Assembly: GCA_029783825.1 (NCBI GenBank) | Contig: JAREIK010017896.1 | Coordinates: 1 to 64,000 of the forward strand | Direction: 5' to 3' | DNA from: Sapria himalayana | Lineage: Eukaryota; Streptophyta; Magnoliopsida; Malpighiales; Rafflesiaceae | Length of the DNA: 64,000 bases | Part shown: one piece after another, positions 48,451 to 60,860 of the stretch | How positions within the stretch are numbered: the stretch's first letter is position 1 | Layout of the letters: every line of letters begins with the position of its first letter | Notes under the pieces: generated by a model | Databases searched by the model: none | What the model was told of the DNA's origin: nothing | What the model saw: the letters and a program-made list of their open reading frames with translations, nothing else | Made by a program: the position numbers and the translations under genes

Positions 48451-50658
48451 ATTAATAAGTTAGTCAAATATAATTTATATAATTTTTTTTCAACAAAAAA
48501 AATATAGGTAAACTTATTAAAAGAAAAAAAAATTAAAAACAAAAAATTATTATATAGTAATATATTTTAATTTGTTTCTACATCATTTTAGGTTTTGTAA
48601 TTATATTTTAATTGATATTTAACTTATTAATAATAGATTATTAATTTATTTTTTGATCATTATTAGAATATTTATCAATAAAAATATTTATATTTAATTT
48701 ATATGATATATAGATTTAATAATTATTATAAATAAATATTGTATTCACTTTTGAAAAATATTTTAAAATTATTATATTTTCAAACATTATAACCTTTGAA
48801 CATGTGAAAAAACAAAAAAAAAAATATTTATTATTATTATTTCATTTTTTAAATAAAACTTATAAATCACTAAATACCTAAACACTTAAATCACTAAACT
48901 ACAAAATTTCGATACCCCTATATAGATAATCATTTAAATGGGTTGACCCTAAATAATAATTAATAAATCTCCTTTTTATTTGTTTTCATTATAATTAAAA
49001 AAATTCATTTTGATTGTTTAGTTTTTTATTTATATATATATATTAATTATAAAATAAATTGTGTTAAAAATATAATTTTTAAAAATTATTTTTCATCAAA
49101 AAATAGATAAGCTTATAAAAAGAATAAAAATTTAAAAACAAATAATTAATATTAAGTAGTATATTTTGCTTAGCTTTTGAATCATTTTAGGTTTAGATAT
49201 TATATTTTAAGTAATATTAATCTTATTCATAATAGATTTTTAATTTTATTTTTGATAATTATTATAATATCTATCAATATAATTGTTTATATTGAATTTA
49301 TATGATTTATAATTATTATGATTATTATAAATTAATAATTATTCACTTTTGAAATAAATTTAACAATTATTATATTTTCAAAGGTTATAACCTTTGAAAA
49401 TATCAAAAAATAATAAAAATAATTTTTTTTAATTTTTTTCTTAAATAAAAACTATAAACCACTAAATTCATACAAAGTTAAATTAGTAAACTTTTAAATC
49501 CCATGATCCCTAAATACATAAATCATTAAACTGCTATACACTACTTAATAATTTAAAAATCTAATTTTTATTTCTATTTATTATAATTTTAAATATTCAT
49601 TTTAATTATTTATTAGTTTATTTTTATAGAAATATTTATTAAAAAATAAAGTATGTGTGCGATAAATATAATTTATTTAATTTATTTTTAATAAAAAAAA
49701 TATATGCTTATAAAAGAAGTAAAAATTTAAAAATAAAAAATTATTATCCAGTAATATATTTAACTTTAATTTTGAATCAATTTGGGTTTTCTAAATATTT
49801 TTTAATTAATATCTATCTTTTTATTAATAGTTTATTAATTTAATTTTTGATCATTATTATATTATCTATCAATAAAATTGTTTATATTAAATTTATATGA
49901 TATATAATTATTAATATTATTAAAATTAAATATTGTATTCACATTTCAAAAAATTGTAAATATTATTATATTTTCAAAGGTTATAACCTATGAAAATGAT
50001 AACAAATTATAGAAATTTTTTTGTTATTTTATTTTTTTATATAAAACCTATAAACCACTAAAAGCTTAAAAACATAAATCACTAAACTTCTAATGACAAA
50101 ACCTCTAAATACTTAAACTATTAAACTGGTAAACATTAATAATAAATCTTAAATCTCATTTTAATTTTTATTCAGTATAATTTTAAATTTTTATTTTAAT
50201 TATTTATCAGTTTATTTTTATATAAATATTAATTACAAAATAAATTATGTGTTAGACAAATATAATTTATATAGATTATTTTTTATTAAAAAAATATAGA
50301 TAAACTTATTAAAAGAATAAAAAATTCAAAAGCAAAAAATTATTATATAGTAATATATTATATTTTGCTTCTGAATCATTTTAAGTTTTGTAATTATATT
50401 TTAATTAATATCTATCATATTATTAATGGATTATTAATTTATTTTTTGATTATTATTAGTTTATTTATCAATAAAATTGTTTATATTTAATTTATATAAT
50501 ATATAAATATAATGATTTGTATAACTAAATATTGTATTCACATTTGAAAAAAAATTAAAAATTATTATATTTTCAAAGGTTATAACCTTTGAAAATATCA
50601 AAATATAATAAAAATAAATTTTTTGTTATTTTATTTTTTTAATAAAACCTATAAACCA
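48451..50658 (-). repeat. AT-rich satellite array, minus orientation, block 5
   Basis: First satellite after the orientation switch. Dyad cores lie near 48788, 49383, 49985 and 50579. Octamers are read as complements (CCTATAAA, CCACTAAA, AACATAAA, TCACTAAA), for example around 50045-50135 in perfect 8-nt register. The block ends at the target duplication of the hAT element. No gene. Confidence 0.93.
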
Positions 50659-50666
50659 CTAAATGC
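50659..50666. repeat. 8-bp target-site duplication, left (CTAAATGC)
   Basis: Exact copy of 54302-54309, flanking hAT copy 3. An 8-bp duplication is the hallmark of hAT insertion. The site lies in the octamer array of the satellite (GCATTTAG on the other strand). Confidence 0.96.
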
Positions 50667-50684
50667 TAGGGGTGCTAATGGGAT
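50667..50684 (+). repeat. hAT terminal inverted repeat, 3' end
   Basis: TAGGGGTGCTAATGGGAT matches the inward reading of the other terminus at 15 of 18 positions. Confidence 0.9.
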
Positions 50685-51482
50685 GGGACACGATGGGGAT
50701 TATAAATCTCTAGTCCCTTCCTACAGTTCGGAAATTTTTTTTTGAAGATCCAGACCCGTCCCATAGGATAAAAATATCACGATTGGATGGGACGGAGATC
50801 GGGGATTTTGGGTAGGACAAAACAGTTCCGAGAAGGAATGGAGTTCGGACATTTTTTTCAATTTATTTACTTCAAACCGGCCAAGTTATTCCATGTCGAA
50901 ACCTTTTGTTGTACCATTTATCATTCCTTATTTATGTATCTTTCTAACTCAAATTGGGCCAATTTTGTTTTGTCAAATAGTCCGAATAGCACAAACGAGT
51001 TCAATTATCTTGTCAAAATCTTTGATGTGCAGAAAATGATAGAAATGTTAAATTGAATGGGACCGTGTTGTGTGCTTAATTTGGTCCTTTGTTTTTTCAC
51101 AAGTTGGCTTTGTTCAGCCGAGTGAAAGTTAACCATAATAGCAATACTACATTTTTTAAACAATTACTTAAAATATTAAGGAATAGCTAAAGAAGACCAC
51201 AAACGTTGTTAGCATCAATTACTACTTAAGTAATTGCTAAAATTAGGCAGCTTAATATAACAAAAAAAATACGACTAATAACAAACATGATAATAATCAT
51301 TTCAAAGGTCCGTCCCGGAATAACAAAGAGAATCCAAACCCAATTAATTATCTCTTCTACAACTCCTCCCTTTTCTTCCTCCAATGTAGAAGGACAACTA
51401 GAGTTGAAAACGTGTTAATCATGTAGACATAAATTTCTAAGATGAAAGAGTAATAAAAAAAGAAAATAATACCTTATAATAT

Positions 51483-53680
51483 TTAATACACCCATTCCAA
51501 ATTTAGTTGGACAACTAAAGTTGGAATAATATTTGGATCTTGTGGCCCCACTGAAAATTGTAATTGAACCATATTTTTATTAAATTGAATGAATAAAATA
51601 AGTAAAAGTGAAATTAAAATTTACAAGATTTGTATACTAACCTGATTCATTTTCATCAAGGTCTTGAACTAATTCTTCAATTTCAATAGGTTTGTTTGAG
51701 CTTCTCAACCAATCTTGTAGACATATGAGAACTTCAGCTGTAATAGGTGTTAAAGAACTCCTAAATTTATCTAAAGTTTTCCCCCCAGTGCTAAATGTAG
51801 ATTCGTAGGCCACAGAAGATGCTTGGATAGCAAATACATCCCTTGCTACATTTGCCAAAGAAGGATACCTAACCTCATTTACCTTCCACCAGTTTAGAAG
51901 ATCAAAATCAATTCTAATTTTTTCAAGTTTGTCCTACTAGTACCTATCCAACTCTTCCAAAGCTGCAACTTCTTGTTCTTTCTCCAATTCAACAAAACAA
52001 ATCATCAACATAAGTATCACTACCATCAAAGAAATCATCATTTTTCTTCAACATAGTAGAAGAGAAATCATCTTCTTTTGATTCATCTTTGTTTAAATCT
52101 TCATAATCATCCATCATCTCATTTAAAGCATTTATAACATTTTTCACCAAATTTTTAGCCAATTCCTCTCCATAATGATAAGTGAGCTTAACCTTGAGAT
52201 ATTTGACCTTATATCTAGGATCCAACTTTACTGCTACAAAAAGCATAATATTTGTTGACTGAAGAGAACCCCAATATTTGTTGAATTTATGCATCATTTT
52301 CATACCCATTTCAGACACCATTGTATCTCTACTATTTTCACAATGCTCAATTTTTTTCAAAATTCGAATAATCTTAGGAAAATAAACACTAGAGGTAGAA
52401 TATTATGAGCCAGAAAATTTACAAGTTACCTCATAAAAAGTTTTCAAGAAACGAGCCAAAATTTTGGTGTTTGTTCAGTCTCTCTCAGTTGGAACGTTTG
52501 AACCAAACTCCTTCAAAAACCTTTAGTCTTTGTCCTCCAACTTATCAAATTCTTTTTGATATTTTATATCAGTTTGTAGCATCAAATAAGTTGAATTACA
52601 TCTTGTAGGACAATCTAATTGCAATGAAGATCCATATGTCAAGTTTGCTTCTTCAACACATAAATTAAACATATCTAATCTTTTAGGACTGCTCCTCACA
52701 TTTTTCACCACACCTCTAATTTTTTGAATAGCACCCTCAACTACTGCAATGCCATCTCTGAAAATTAAGTTTAGGATATGAGCACAACATCTCATGTGAA
52801 AATGCTAGCCTTTCAAAGGTACAACACTTTTCGTCACTAGCATTTTTTTCAATTGTTCAACTACAACATCATTATTTGATGCATTGTCAATAATAATGAA
52901 AATCAACTTTCTCAAACCCCATTCATTCATGTAAAACTCAATAGCATTTCAAATATTAACTCCAGAATGACTTTTAATTATACAAAATTTCAAAAGCATT
53001 TTATGCATATTCCATTGAGAATCAATGTAATGAACAGTCAAACATATATAAGACAAATTTTGAATGCTAGTCCAAGTGTCGGTAATCAATGAAACTTTAC
53101 AACAATGAGATATGCTAACAAATAATTTCTTTTTTTCCTTCACAAACAAAGAAAAAAAATCTTTCAACACAGAGTGCCTACAACAAACTCATGCCTCTCA
53201 ACAAAACAAAAAGGAAATTCATCTTTTATGATCATTTTCACCAAAGTCTCCCTAACTAGTTGTTGATCAAATTTCCAACAAGTTAATTTGGTATCCTCTG
53301 AACTAGTACCTTTAGTGAAACTCAACAAAGATTGTGACTTGTTTTTACCTTTGTGAGCTTCTATTAATTCTTTTTTGTGTGGAAATTTCCGACAAGTCTT
53401 TCTAAAGTATTTCCATAAACCTGAAGTACCTTGATCACTTTTTGTATTCTTTCCTGCACCATATACAAGCTGCCCTACCAGTTTCATTTCCCTCTGAATC
53501 AACTAATATCTCATAAGTTTCCCAAACAGCAGACTTATACTTTTTATGAGCTTGAGGTTTAGATGTACCTTGACTTTCTTTTACAATTAGAATTGAAGAA
53601 CCTGCGGTAACAATAGGAAGGTTCGTGAAAAAATGATGATTGGATTTACCTAGTACTTTGATATTTTGAGATGTCATCAT
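51483..53680 (-). pseudogene. hAT transposase pseudogene in copy 3
   Basis: The frame can be followed from ATG at 53680. N-terminal residues include KSAVWETYEI and the finger C-x2-C (CIWC, about residues 72-75), then GTSGLWKYFRKTC (about 53400-53440). The first catalytic Asp lies in LITDTWTS (about 53065-53100), then come HFHMRCCAHILNLIFRDG (about 52740-52800), LDCPTR, a DUF4413-like segment with LDPRYKVKYL (51989-52360), and the hATC segment VAYESTFSTGGKTLDKFRSS (51637-51858). A GT-AG intron at 51641-51551 joins to a last exon ending EWVY-stop at 51483. Lesions: a 5-nt loss in the finger (about 53445), a ~40-nt deletion near 53180, TGA near 52950, TAG near 52807, and frameshifts around 52400-52520 and 51880-51985. 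Most differ from those of copy 2, so the gene was intact or nearly so when duplicated. Confidence 0.92.
51551..51641 (-). other. Predicted 91-nt intron of the hAT transposase
   Basis: Donor CAG/GTTAGTAT and acceptor TTTTCAG flank a T-rich 91-nt stretch. Removing it continues the frame from DENES into PQDPN, then NLEWVY and a stop. The same intron has the same length in copy 2 (16442-16532), with both splice sites kept. Confidence 0.7.
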
Positions 53681-54283
53681 CTTCAATTTATTGTATTTTT
53701 CATTTACCGCTGGATTGTGCCATCTGCATTGCCATTAATTAATATGATATGTTAAGCATAAATACAAATAAATATTTCAAACAAGCAAGCTCTTCAAAAC
53801 TGACTGTGACACATTCAGCCAAACCACAACACCACAACCAATACTCAACAAAAATGACTGAGACACATAATAATAAAATTAATCACTCAATTCTCATCAG
53901 AAAAACAAACCAAAAGGCTGGTGGCATCTGGAACACGGTGGAGGCAACAAGAAGTACGATGGACAAGGATTGGACCTAGCTGAACACGGCTGTAATGGTA
54001 TGAGGGGGCCTGGAACTCGTCGGAACATCAATAGATGCATCGGAATTGGATGGGCAGTAGCGAAATTGGTGGCATATTCATGTTATATATATATATATTC
54101 CTCGTTATAGTATCAGGTTTTTTAGCATGGGACGGTTCTCGGAATGGATATTGCTTAAGATCCTGAACCATCCCAAAAGAAAAAATACTTGACAAAATTG
54201 GATGAGAAAAGTCAAAGTCAACGGATTTTTCTCAGTCCCGATTGTTTCGGGACAAGACTTCGGGTCGGGTCACGAATCTCCGA

Positions 54284-54301
54284 ATCCCGTGAGCAGCCCT
54301 A
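54284..54301 (-). repeat. hAT terminal inverted repeat, 5' end
   Basis: Read on the minus strand from 54301: TAGGGCTGCTCACGGGAT. This is nearly the same as the 5' terminus of copy 2 at 13699 (TAGGGCTGCTCATGGGAC). Confidence 0.9.
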
Positions 54302-54309
54302 CTAAATGC
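54302..54309. repeat. 8-bp target-site duplication, right (CTAAATGC)
   Basis: Exact partner of 50659-50666. Confidence 0.96.
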
Positions 54310-57300
54310 ATATAAAGTTAAATCAGTAAACTCCAAAACCTCGTAATGCCTAAATACATAAAATATTAAACCGCTAAATACTACTTAATAATTAATAAAT
54401 CTATTTTTTATTGTTATTTATTATATTTTTTTAATATTCATTTTAATTATTTATTAGTGTATTTATTTAGAAATATTTATTACAAAATAAATTATGAGTG
54501 GGACAAATATAATTTTAATAATATATTATTTATCTAATAAAAATATACGGTTATAAAAAAAGTATAAATTTAAAAATTAAAAATTATTATCAAGTAATAT
54601 AAGTTACTTTAATTTTGAATCAATTTAGGTTTTTTAAATATTTTTTAATTAATATCTATCTTAATATTAATAGTTTATAAATTTAATTTTTGATCATTAT
54701 TATAATATCTATCAATAAAATTATATATATTAAATTTATATGATATATAATTATTAATATTATTATAACAAAATATAGTATTAAAATTTCAAAAAATTTT
54801 AAATATTATTATATTTTCAAATGTTATAACCTATGAAAATGATAAAAAATTATTGAATTTTTTTATTATTTTATTTTTTTAAATAAAACCTATAAACCAC
54901 TAAAAGCCTAAAAACATAAATCCGTAAACTTCTAACGACAAAAATTCTAAAATCATTAAACTGGTATACATTAATAATAAATCATAAATCTCATTTTAAT
55001 TTTTATTCAGTATAATTTTAAATTTTTATTTTAATTAATTATCAATTTATTTTATAGAAATATAAATAACAAAATAAATTATTAGTGAGACAAATCTAAT
55101 TTAAATTAAACTGGTATCCCTAAATAATAAATAATAAATCTCATTTTTTTTAATTAAAATTTTAAATATTCATTTTAATTATTTATTTTTTATTTATATA
55201 TAAATATTAATTACAAAATAAATTGATGATAGACAAAAATAATTTATATAAATTATTTTTCATCAAAAACATTATTGAAAAACTTTTTAAAAGAAAAAAA
55301 ATTTCAAAACAAAAAATTATTATATAGTAATATATTTTGCTTTCCTTCTGAATCATTTTAGGTTTTGTAAATATATTTTAATTGATATCTATCTAATTAA
55401 TAAAAGATTATTAATTTATTTTTTAATAAATTTTAGAATATTTATCAATAAAATTGTTTATATTGAATTTATATGATATATAATTATTATGAATATTATA
55501 AATAAATATTTATTCACTTTTTGAAAAGAATTTAAAAATTATTATATTTTAAAAGGTTATAACCTTTGAAAATATGAAAAAAAAAATAAACATAATTTTT
55601 TATATTTTATTTTTTAAATAAAAACTATAAACCACTAAATACATACAGAGTTATATCAGTAAACTTCTAAACAGCGTAATGCCTAAATACATAAACCATT
55701 AAACTTCTATATACTACTTAATAATTAATAAATCTAATTTTTATTTCTATTTATTATAATTTTAAATATTCATTTTAATTATTTATTAGTTTATCTTTAT
55801 AGAAATATTTATTACAAATTAAATTATGAGAGCGACATATATATTTTAATTAATTTATTTTTAATGAAAAAAAATATACGCTTATAAAAGAAGTAAAAAT
55901 TTAAAAATTAAAAATTATTATCCAGTAATATATTTTACTTTAATTTTGAATCAATTTGGGTTTTGTAAATATTTTTTAATCGATATCAATCTTTTTATAA
56001 ATAGTTTATTAATTTAAATTTTGATCATTAATATATTATCTATCAATAAAATTGTTTATATTGAATTTATATGATATATAATTATTAATATTATTATAAC
56101 AAAATATTGTATTCACATTTCAAAGAATATTAAATATTCTTATATTTTCAAAGGTTATAAGATATGAAAATGAGAAAAAATTACTAATTTTTTTTTGTTA
56201 TTTTATTGTTTAAATAAAAGCTATAAACCACTAAATGCCTAAAAACATAAATTGCTAATCTCCTAAATGACAAAACCTTTAAATACTTAAACTATTAAAC
56301 AGGTGTACATTAATAAAAAATCATAAATCTCAATTTAATTTTTATTAAGTATAATTTTTAATTTTTATTTTAATTATTTATCAGTTTATTTTTATAAAAA
56401 TATTAATTACAAAATAAATTATTAGTGAGACATATCTAATTTAAATAATTAATTTTTCATCAAAAAATATATATATCCTTATAAAAAGAGGCAAAATCTT
56501 AAAAACAAAAATTTATTATTTAGTAATATATTTTATTTTTATTTTGAATCATTTTAGATTTTGCAATTATATTTTAAATTATATCATTCTTATTAATAAT
56601 AGTTTATTAATTTTTTATTGATCAGTATTATAATATCTATTAATAAAATTCTTTATATTGAGTTTACATTATATATAATTATTAATATTAGTATTATTGA
56701 ATATTATATTAACATTTAAAAAAAATTAAAAGTATTATAATTTCAAAGATTATAACATGCAAAAATTAAAAAAAAATCAAAAAATTAAATTTTTTATTTT
56801 TTCATTCTTAAAATAAAAACTATAAATCACTAAAGGCCTAAACACTTAAATCACTAAAACCCAAAACCTAAATACTTAAACCATTAAACTAGTATATCCT
56901 GAATAATAAATAATAAATCTTTATTTATTTGTTTTCATTATAATTTTAAATATTCATTTTAATTATTTATTAGTTTATTTTTATAGAATAATAAATTAAA
57001 AATTACTTATGAGGAAGATAAATATAATTTAAATAATTTACTTTTAATAACAAAAAATATAAACTTATAAAAAGAAGCAAAACATCAAAGAAAGTATTAT
57101 TTTGTAATATATTTTACTTTGATTATGAATGAATTTAAAGTTTTGCAAATATATTTAAAATAATATCTATCTTATTAATAATAGTTTATTAATTTGTTTT
57201 TTGATCAATAATATAATATATTTCAATATTATTATTTATATTGAATTTACATGATATATAATTATTAAGATTATCATAACTAAATATAGTATTCACATAT

Positions 57301-60300
57301 AAAAAAATTTAAAAATTGATATATTTTCAAAGTTTATAACCTTCAAAATTTAGAAAAAATAACAAAAATGAATTTGTTGTTATATCATTATTTAAATAAA
57401 ACTTACAACCCATTAAATGCCAAAATACATAAATATCTAAACTCCTAACCCTCGAAGCCCATAATTACTTAAACCTTTAAACTCGTAAACCTTAAATATA
57501 ATTTAAATAATTTATAGAAATATTAGTTACAAATAAATTATGAGTGATACAAATATAATTTAAATAATATATTTTTGATCAAAAAAACATATAAGCTTAT
57601 AAAATAATGTAAAAACTAAAAAAATTATTATTTAGTAATAAATTTTACTTTGATTTTGAATTATTTTAGGTTTTTTAATTATATTTTAATTTATATCTAT
57701 CATATTAATAATAATTTATTAATTTATTTTTTGATAATTGATATAATAACTATCAATAAAATTATTTATATTTAGTTTATATTCTATATAGTTATAATAT
57801 TTATTAATACTAAATATTGTATTCACATTTTAAAAAAAATTTAAAATTAATATATTTTCAAATGTTATAACCTTTGAAAATGTGAAAAAATAACAATAAT
57901 AATTTTTTTGTTATTTCATTGTTTTAATAAATCCTATAAACCACTAAATGCCTAATTACTTAAATCAATAACTTCTAAATCTCGAAAACAATAAAAAGAT
58001 GTTAATTTTAAACCAGTATACCCTAAATAATAAATAATAAATCTCAATATTTTTATTTTCATTATAATTTAAAATATTCATTTTAATTATTTATTTATTT
58101 ATTTTTATATAATTATTAATTACAGAATAAATTGAGTTATACAAATATACTTTATATAATTATTTTTCATCAAAAAAATATAGATAAACTTTTTAAAACA
58201 AAAAAAATTCAAAACAAAAAATTATTATATAGTAATATATTTTACTTTATTTCTGAATCATTTTAGGTTTTGTAATTATATTTAAATTTATATTTATCTT
58301 ATTAATAATAGATTATTAATTTATTGTTTGATTATTATTAGAATATTTATGAATAAAAATATTTCTATTTAATTTATATGATATATAAATATACTGATTA
58401 TTATAACTAAATATAGTATTCACTTTTGAAAAAAAATTAAAAATTATTATATTTTCAAAGGTTATAACCTTTGAAAATATCAAAAAAAAATAAATAAATT
58501 TTTTGATAATTTTTTAAATAACACCTATAAACCTCTAAATTCATACATAGTTAAATCAGTAAACTCCTAAACCCTATAATGCCAAAATACATAAACCATT
58601 AAACTGATATATACTACTTAATAATTAATAAATCTAATTTTTAATTCTATTTATTATAATTTTAAATATTCATTTTAATTATTATTAGTTTATTTTTAAA
58701 GAAATATTTATTACAAAATAAATTATGAGTGCTACAAATATAATTTAAAAATCATATATGCTTATAAAAGAAAGTAAAAATTTAAAAATAATAAATTGTT
58801 ATTCAAAAATATATTTTACTATAATTTTGAATCAATTTAGGTTTTGTAATTATTTTTTAATTAATATCTATCTTAATATCAATAGTTTATAAATTTAATT
58901 TTGATCATTATTATAATATATATCAATAAAATTATTTATTGAATTTATATGATATATAAATATTAATATTATTATAACTAAGTATTGTATTCACATTTCA
59001 AAAAATTTTAAATATTTTTATATTTTCAAAGGTTATATAACCTATGAAAATGAGAAAAAATTATAGCAAATTTTTTTGATATTTTATTTTTTTAAATAAA
59101 ACATATAAACCACTAAAAGCCTAAAAACATAAATCGCTAAAATCCTAAATGAAAAAACCTCTAAATACTTAAAGCATTAAACATGTATACAGTAAAAATA
59201 AATCATAAATCTCATTTTAAATTTTATTCAATATAAATTTAAATTTAAATTTTTATTATTTTTATAGAAATATTAATTACAAAATAAATTATTAGTGATA
59301 CAGATCTAATTTAAATTAAAATAGTATCCCTAAATAATAAATAATAAATCTCATTTTTTTTCATGATAATTTTAAATATTCATTATAATTATGTATTTGT
59401 TTATTTATATAAAAATATTAATTACAAAATAAATTGAGCTAGAAAAAAATAATTTATATAAATTATTTTTCATCAAAAAAGTATAGATAAACTTTTTAAA
59501 AGAAAAAAAATTTTCAAAACAAAAAATTATTATATAGTAATATATTTTGATTTGCTTCTAAATCAATTTAGGTTTTGTAAATATATTTTAATTGAAATCT
59601 AACTTATTAATAATAGATTATTAATTTATTTTTTGTTCATTATTAGAATATTTATCAATAGAATTGTTTATATTAAATTTAGAAGATATATAATTATAAA
59701 GATTATTATAACTAAATATTATATTTACATTTGAAAATAATTTAAAAATTATTATATTTTTAAAGGTTATCATCTTTGAAAATGAGATAAAATCACAAAA
59801 ATAATTTTTTTTTATTTTATTATTTATATAAAACCTATAAACTACTAAAAGCCTAAACGCTTAAATCATTAAACTCCTAAACCCCAAAACCCCAAAACCC
59901 TTAAATACTTAAACATTTAAACCATCTTTAAAGGTTTAAGAATTTATAAATAATATATAAATATCTATCAATAAATAATAGTTTATTAAATTATTTTTTG
60001 ATCATTGTTATATTTATATTTATATTTAGTTTATTACTATCTATCAATAAAATGGTTTATTTTTATTTTACATGATATATATTTTTTATGTTTTTTATAA
60101 CTAAATATTGTATCCACATTTAAAAAAAATTTAGAAATTATTATATTTATAAAGGTTATAACCTTCAAAATTGATAAAAAATTTGAAAAATAATTTTTTT
60201 GTTATTTCAACATTTAAATAAAACATATAAACTACTAAATGCTTAAACACTTGAATCACTAACCTCCTAAATATTTAAACCATTAAACCGGTATACCCTA

Positions 60301-60860
60301 AATAATTAATTATAAATCTCATTTTTATTTGAATTCATTATAATTTTAATATTCATTTTATTTATTTATTAGTTTATTTTTATAGAAATATTAATTGCAA
60401 AATAAAATTATGAATGAAACAAATATAATTTAAATAATTTATCTTCATCAAAAAAATCTATAAGCTTATAAAAAGAATCAAAAATTTAAAAATCAAAAAT
60501 TATTATTTAGTAATATTTTTCACTTTGAATTTGAATCGTTTTAGGTTTTGCAAATATATTTTAATTAATATCTATCTTATTAATAATAGTTTATTAATCT
60601 ATTATATGATCAGTATTATAATATTGATCAATAAAATTATTTATATTGAATTTACATGATATTTAATTTTTATGATTATTATAATTAAATATTATATTAA
60701 CAATTTAAAAAAAATTAAAAATTATAATATTTTCAATGGTTATAACCTTGAAGTTGAGAAAAAATCATAAAAATTATTTTTTTGTTATTTAATTATTTAA
60801 TAAAACCTATAAACCACAAAATACATAATTAGTTAAATACTAAACTCCTATACCCTGATA
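54310..60860 (-). repeat. AT-rich satellite array, minus orientation, block 6
   Basis: About 11 monomers in minus orientation. Dyad cores lie near 54822, 55555, 56155, 56753, 57333, 57865, 58463, 59028, 59765, 60153 and 60740. Read away from element B (from 60860 downward), the monomer order and spacings of the first six match those at 27689-31116, including the short ~390-bp class. The dyad near 59035 has gained two central bases (GGTTATATAACC), keeping symmetry. No gene. Confidence 0.93.
57860..57875. repeat. Dyad core, inverted-duplicate partner of 30668-30683
   Basis: On the minus strand this reads AAAGGTTATAACATTT, the same single-arm change as its mirror partner. This supports common descent by segmental duplication. 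Confidence 0.8.

Larger units (their letters stand above)
50667..54301 (-). mobile_element. hAT transposon copy 3, terminally complete (3635 bp)
   Basis: The element is flanked by exact 8-bp duplications CTAAATGC. The ends are imperfect inverted repeats: TAGGGGTGCTAATGGGAT at 50667, and TAGGGCTGCTCACGGGAT read inward from 54301. They resemble the Ac-type terminus (T/C)AGGGATG. Subterminal regions at both ends are GC-richer and carry short GGGATGGGA-like motifs (about 50680-50830 and 54120-54300). The transposase gene lies on the minus strand with a 5' leader of about 620 bp and about 800 bp of 3' sequence. The gene is broken in several places, so the copy is not autonomous, though its ends look intact. 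Copies 1 and 2 are derivatives of the same family, and copy 2 of the same insertion. Confidence 0.97.
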
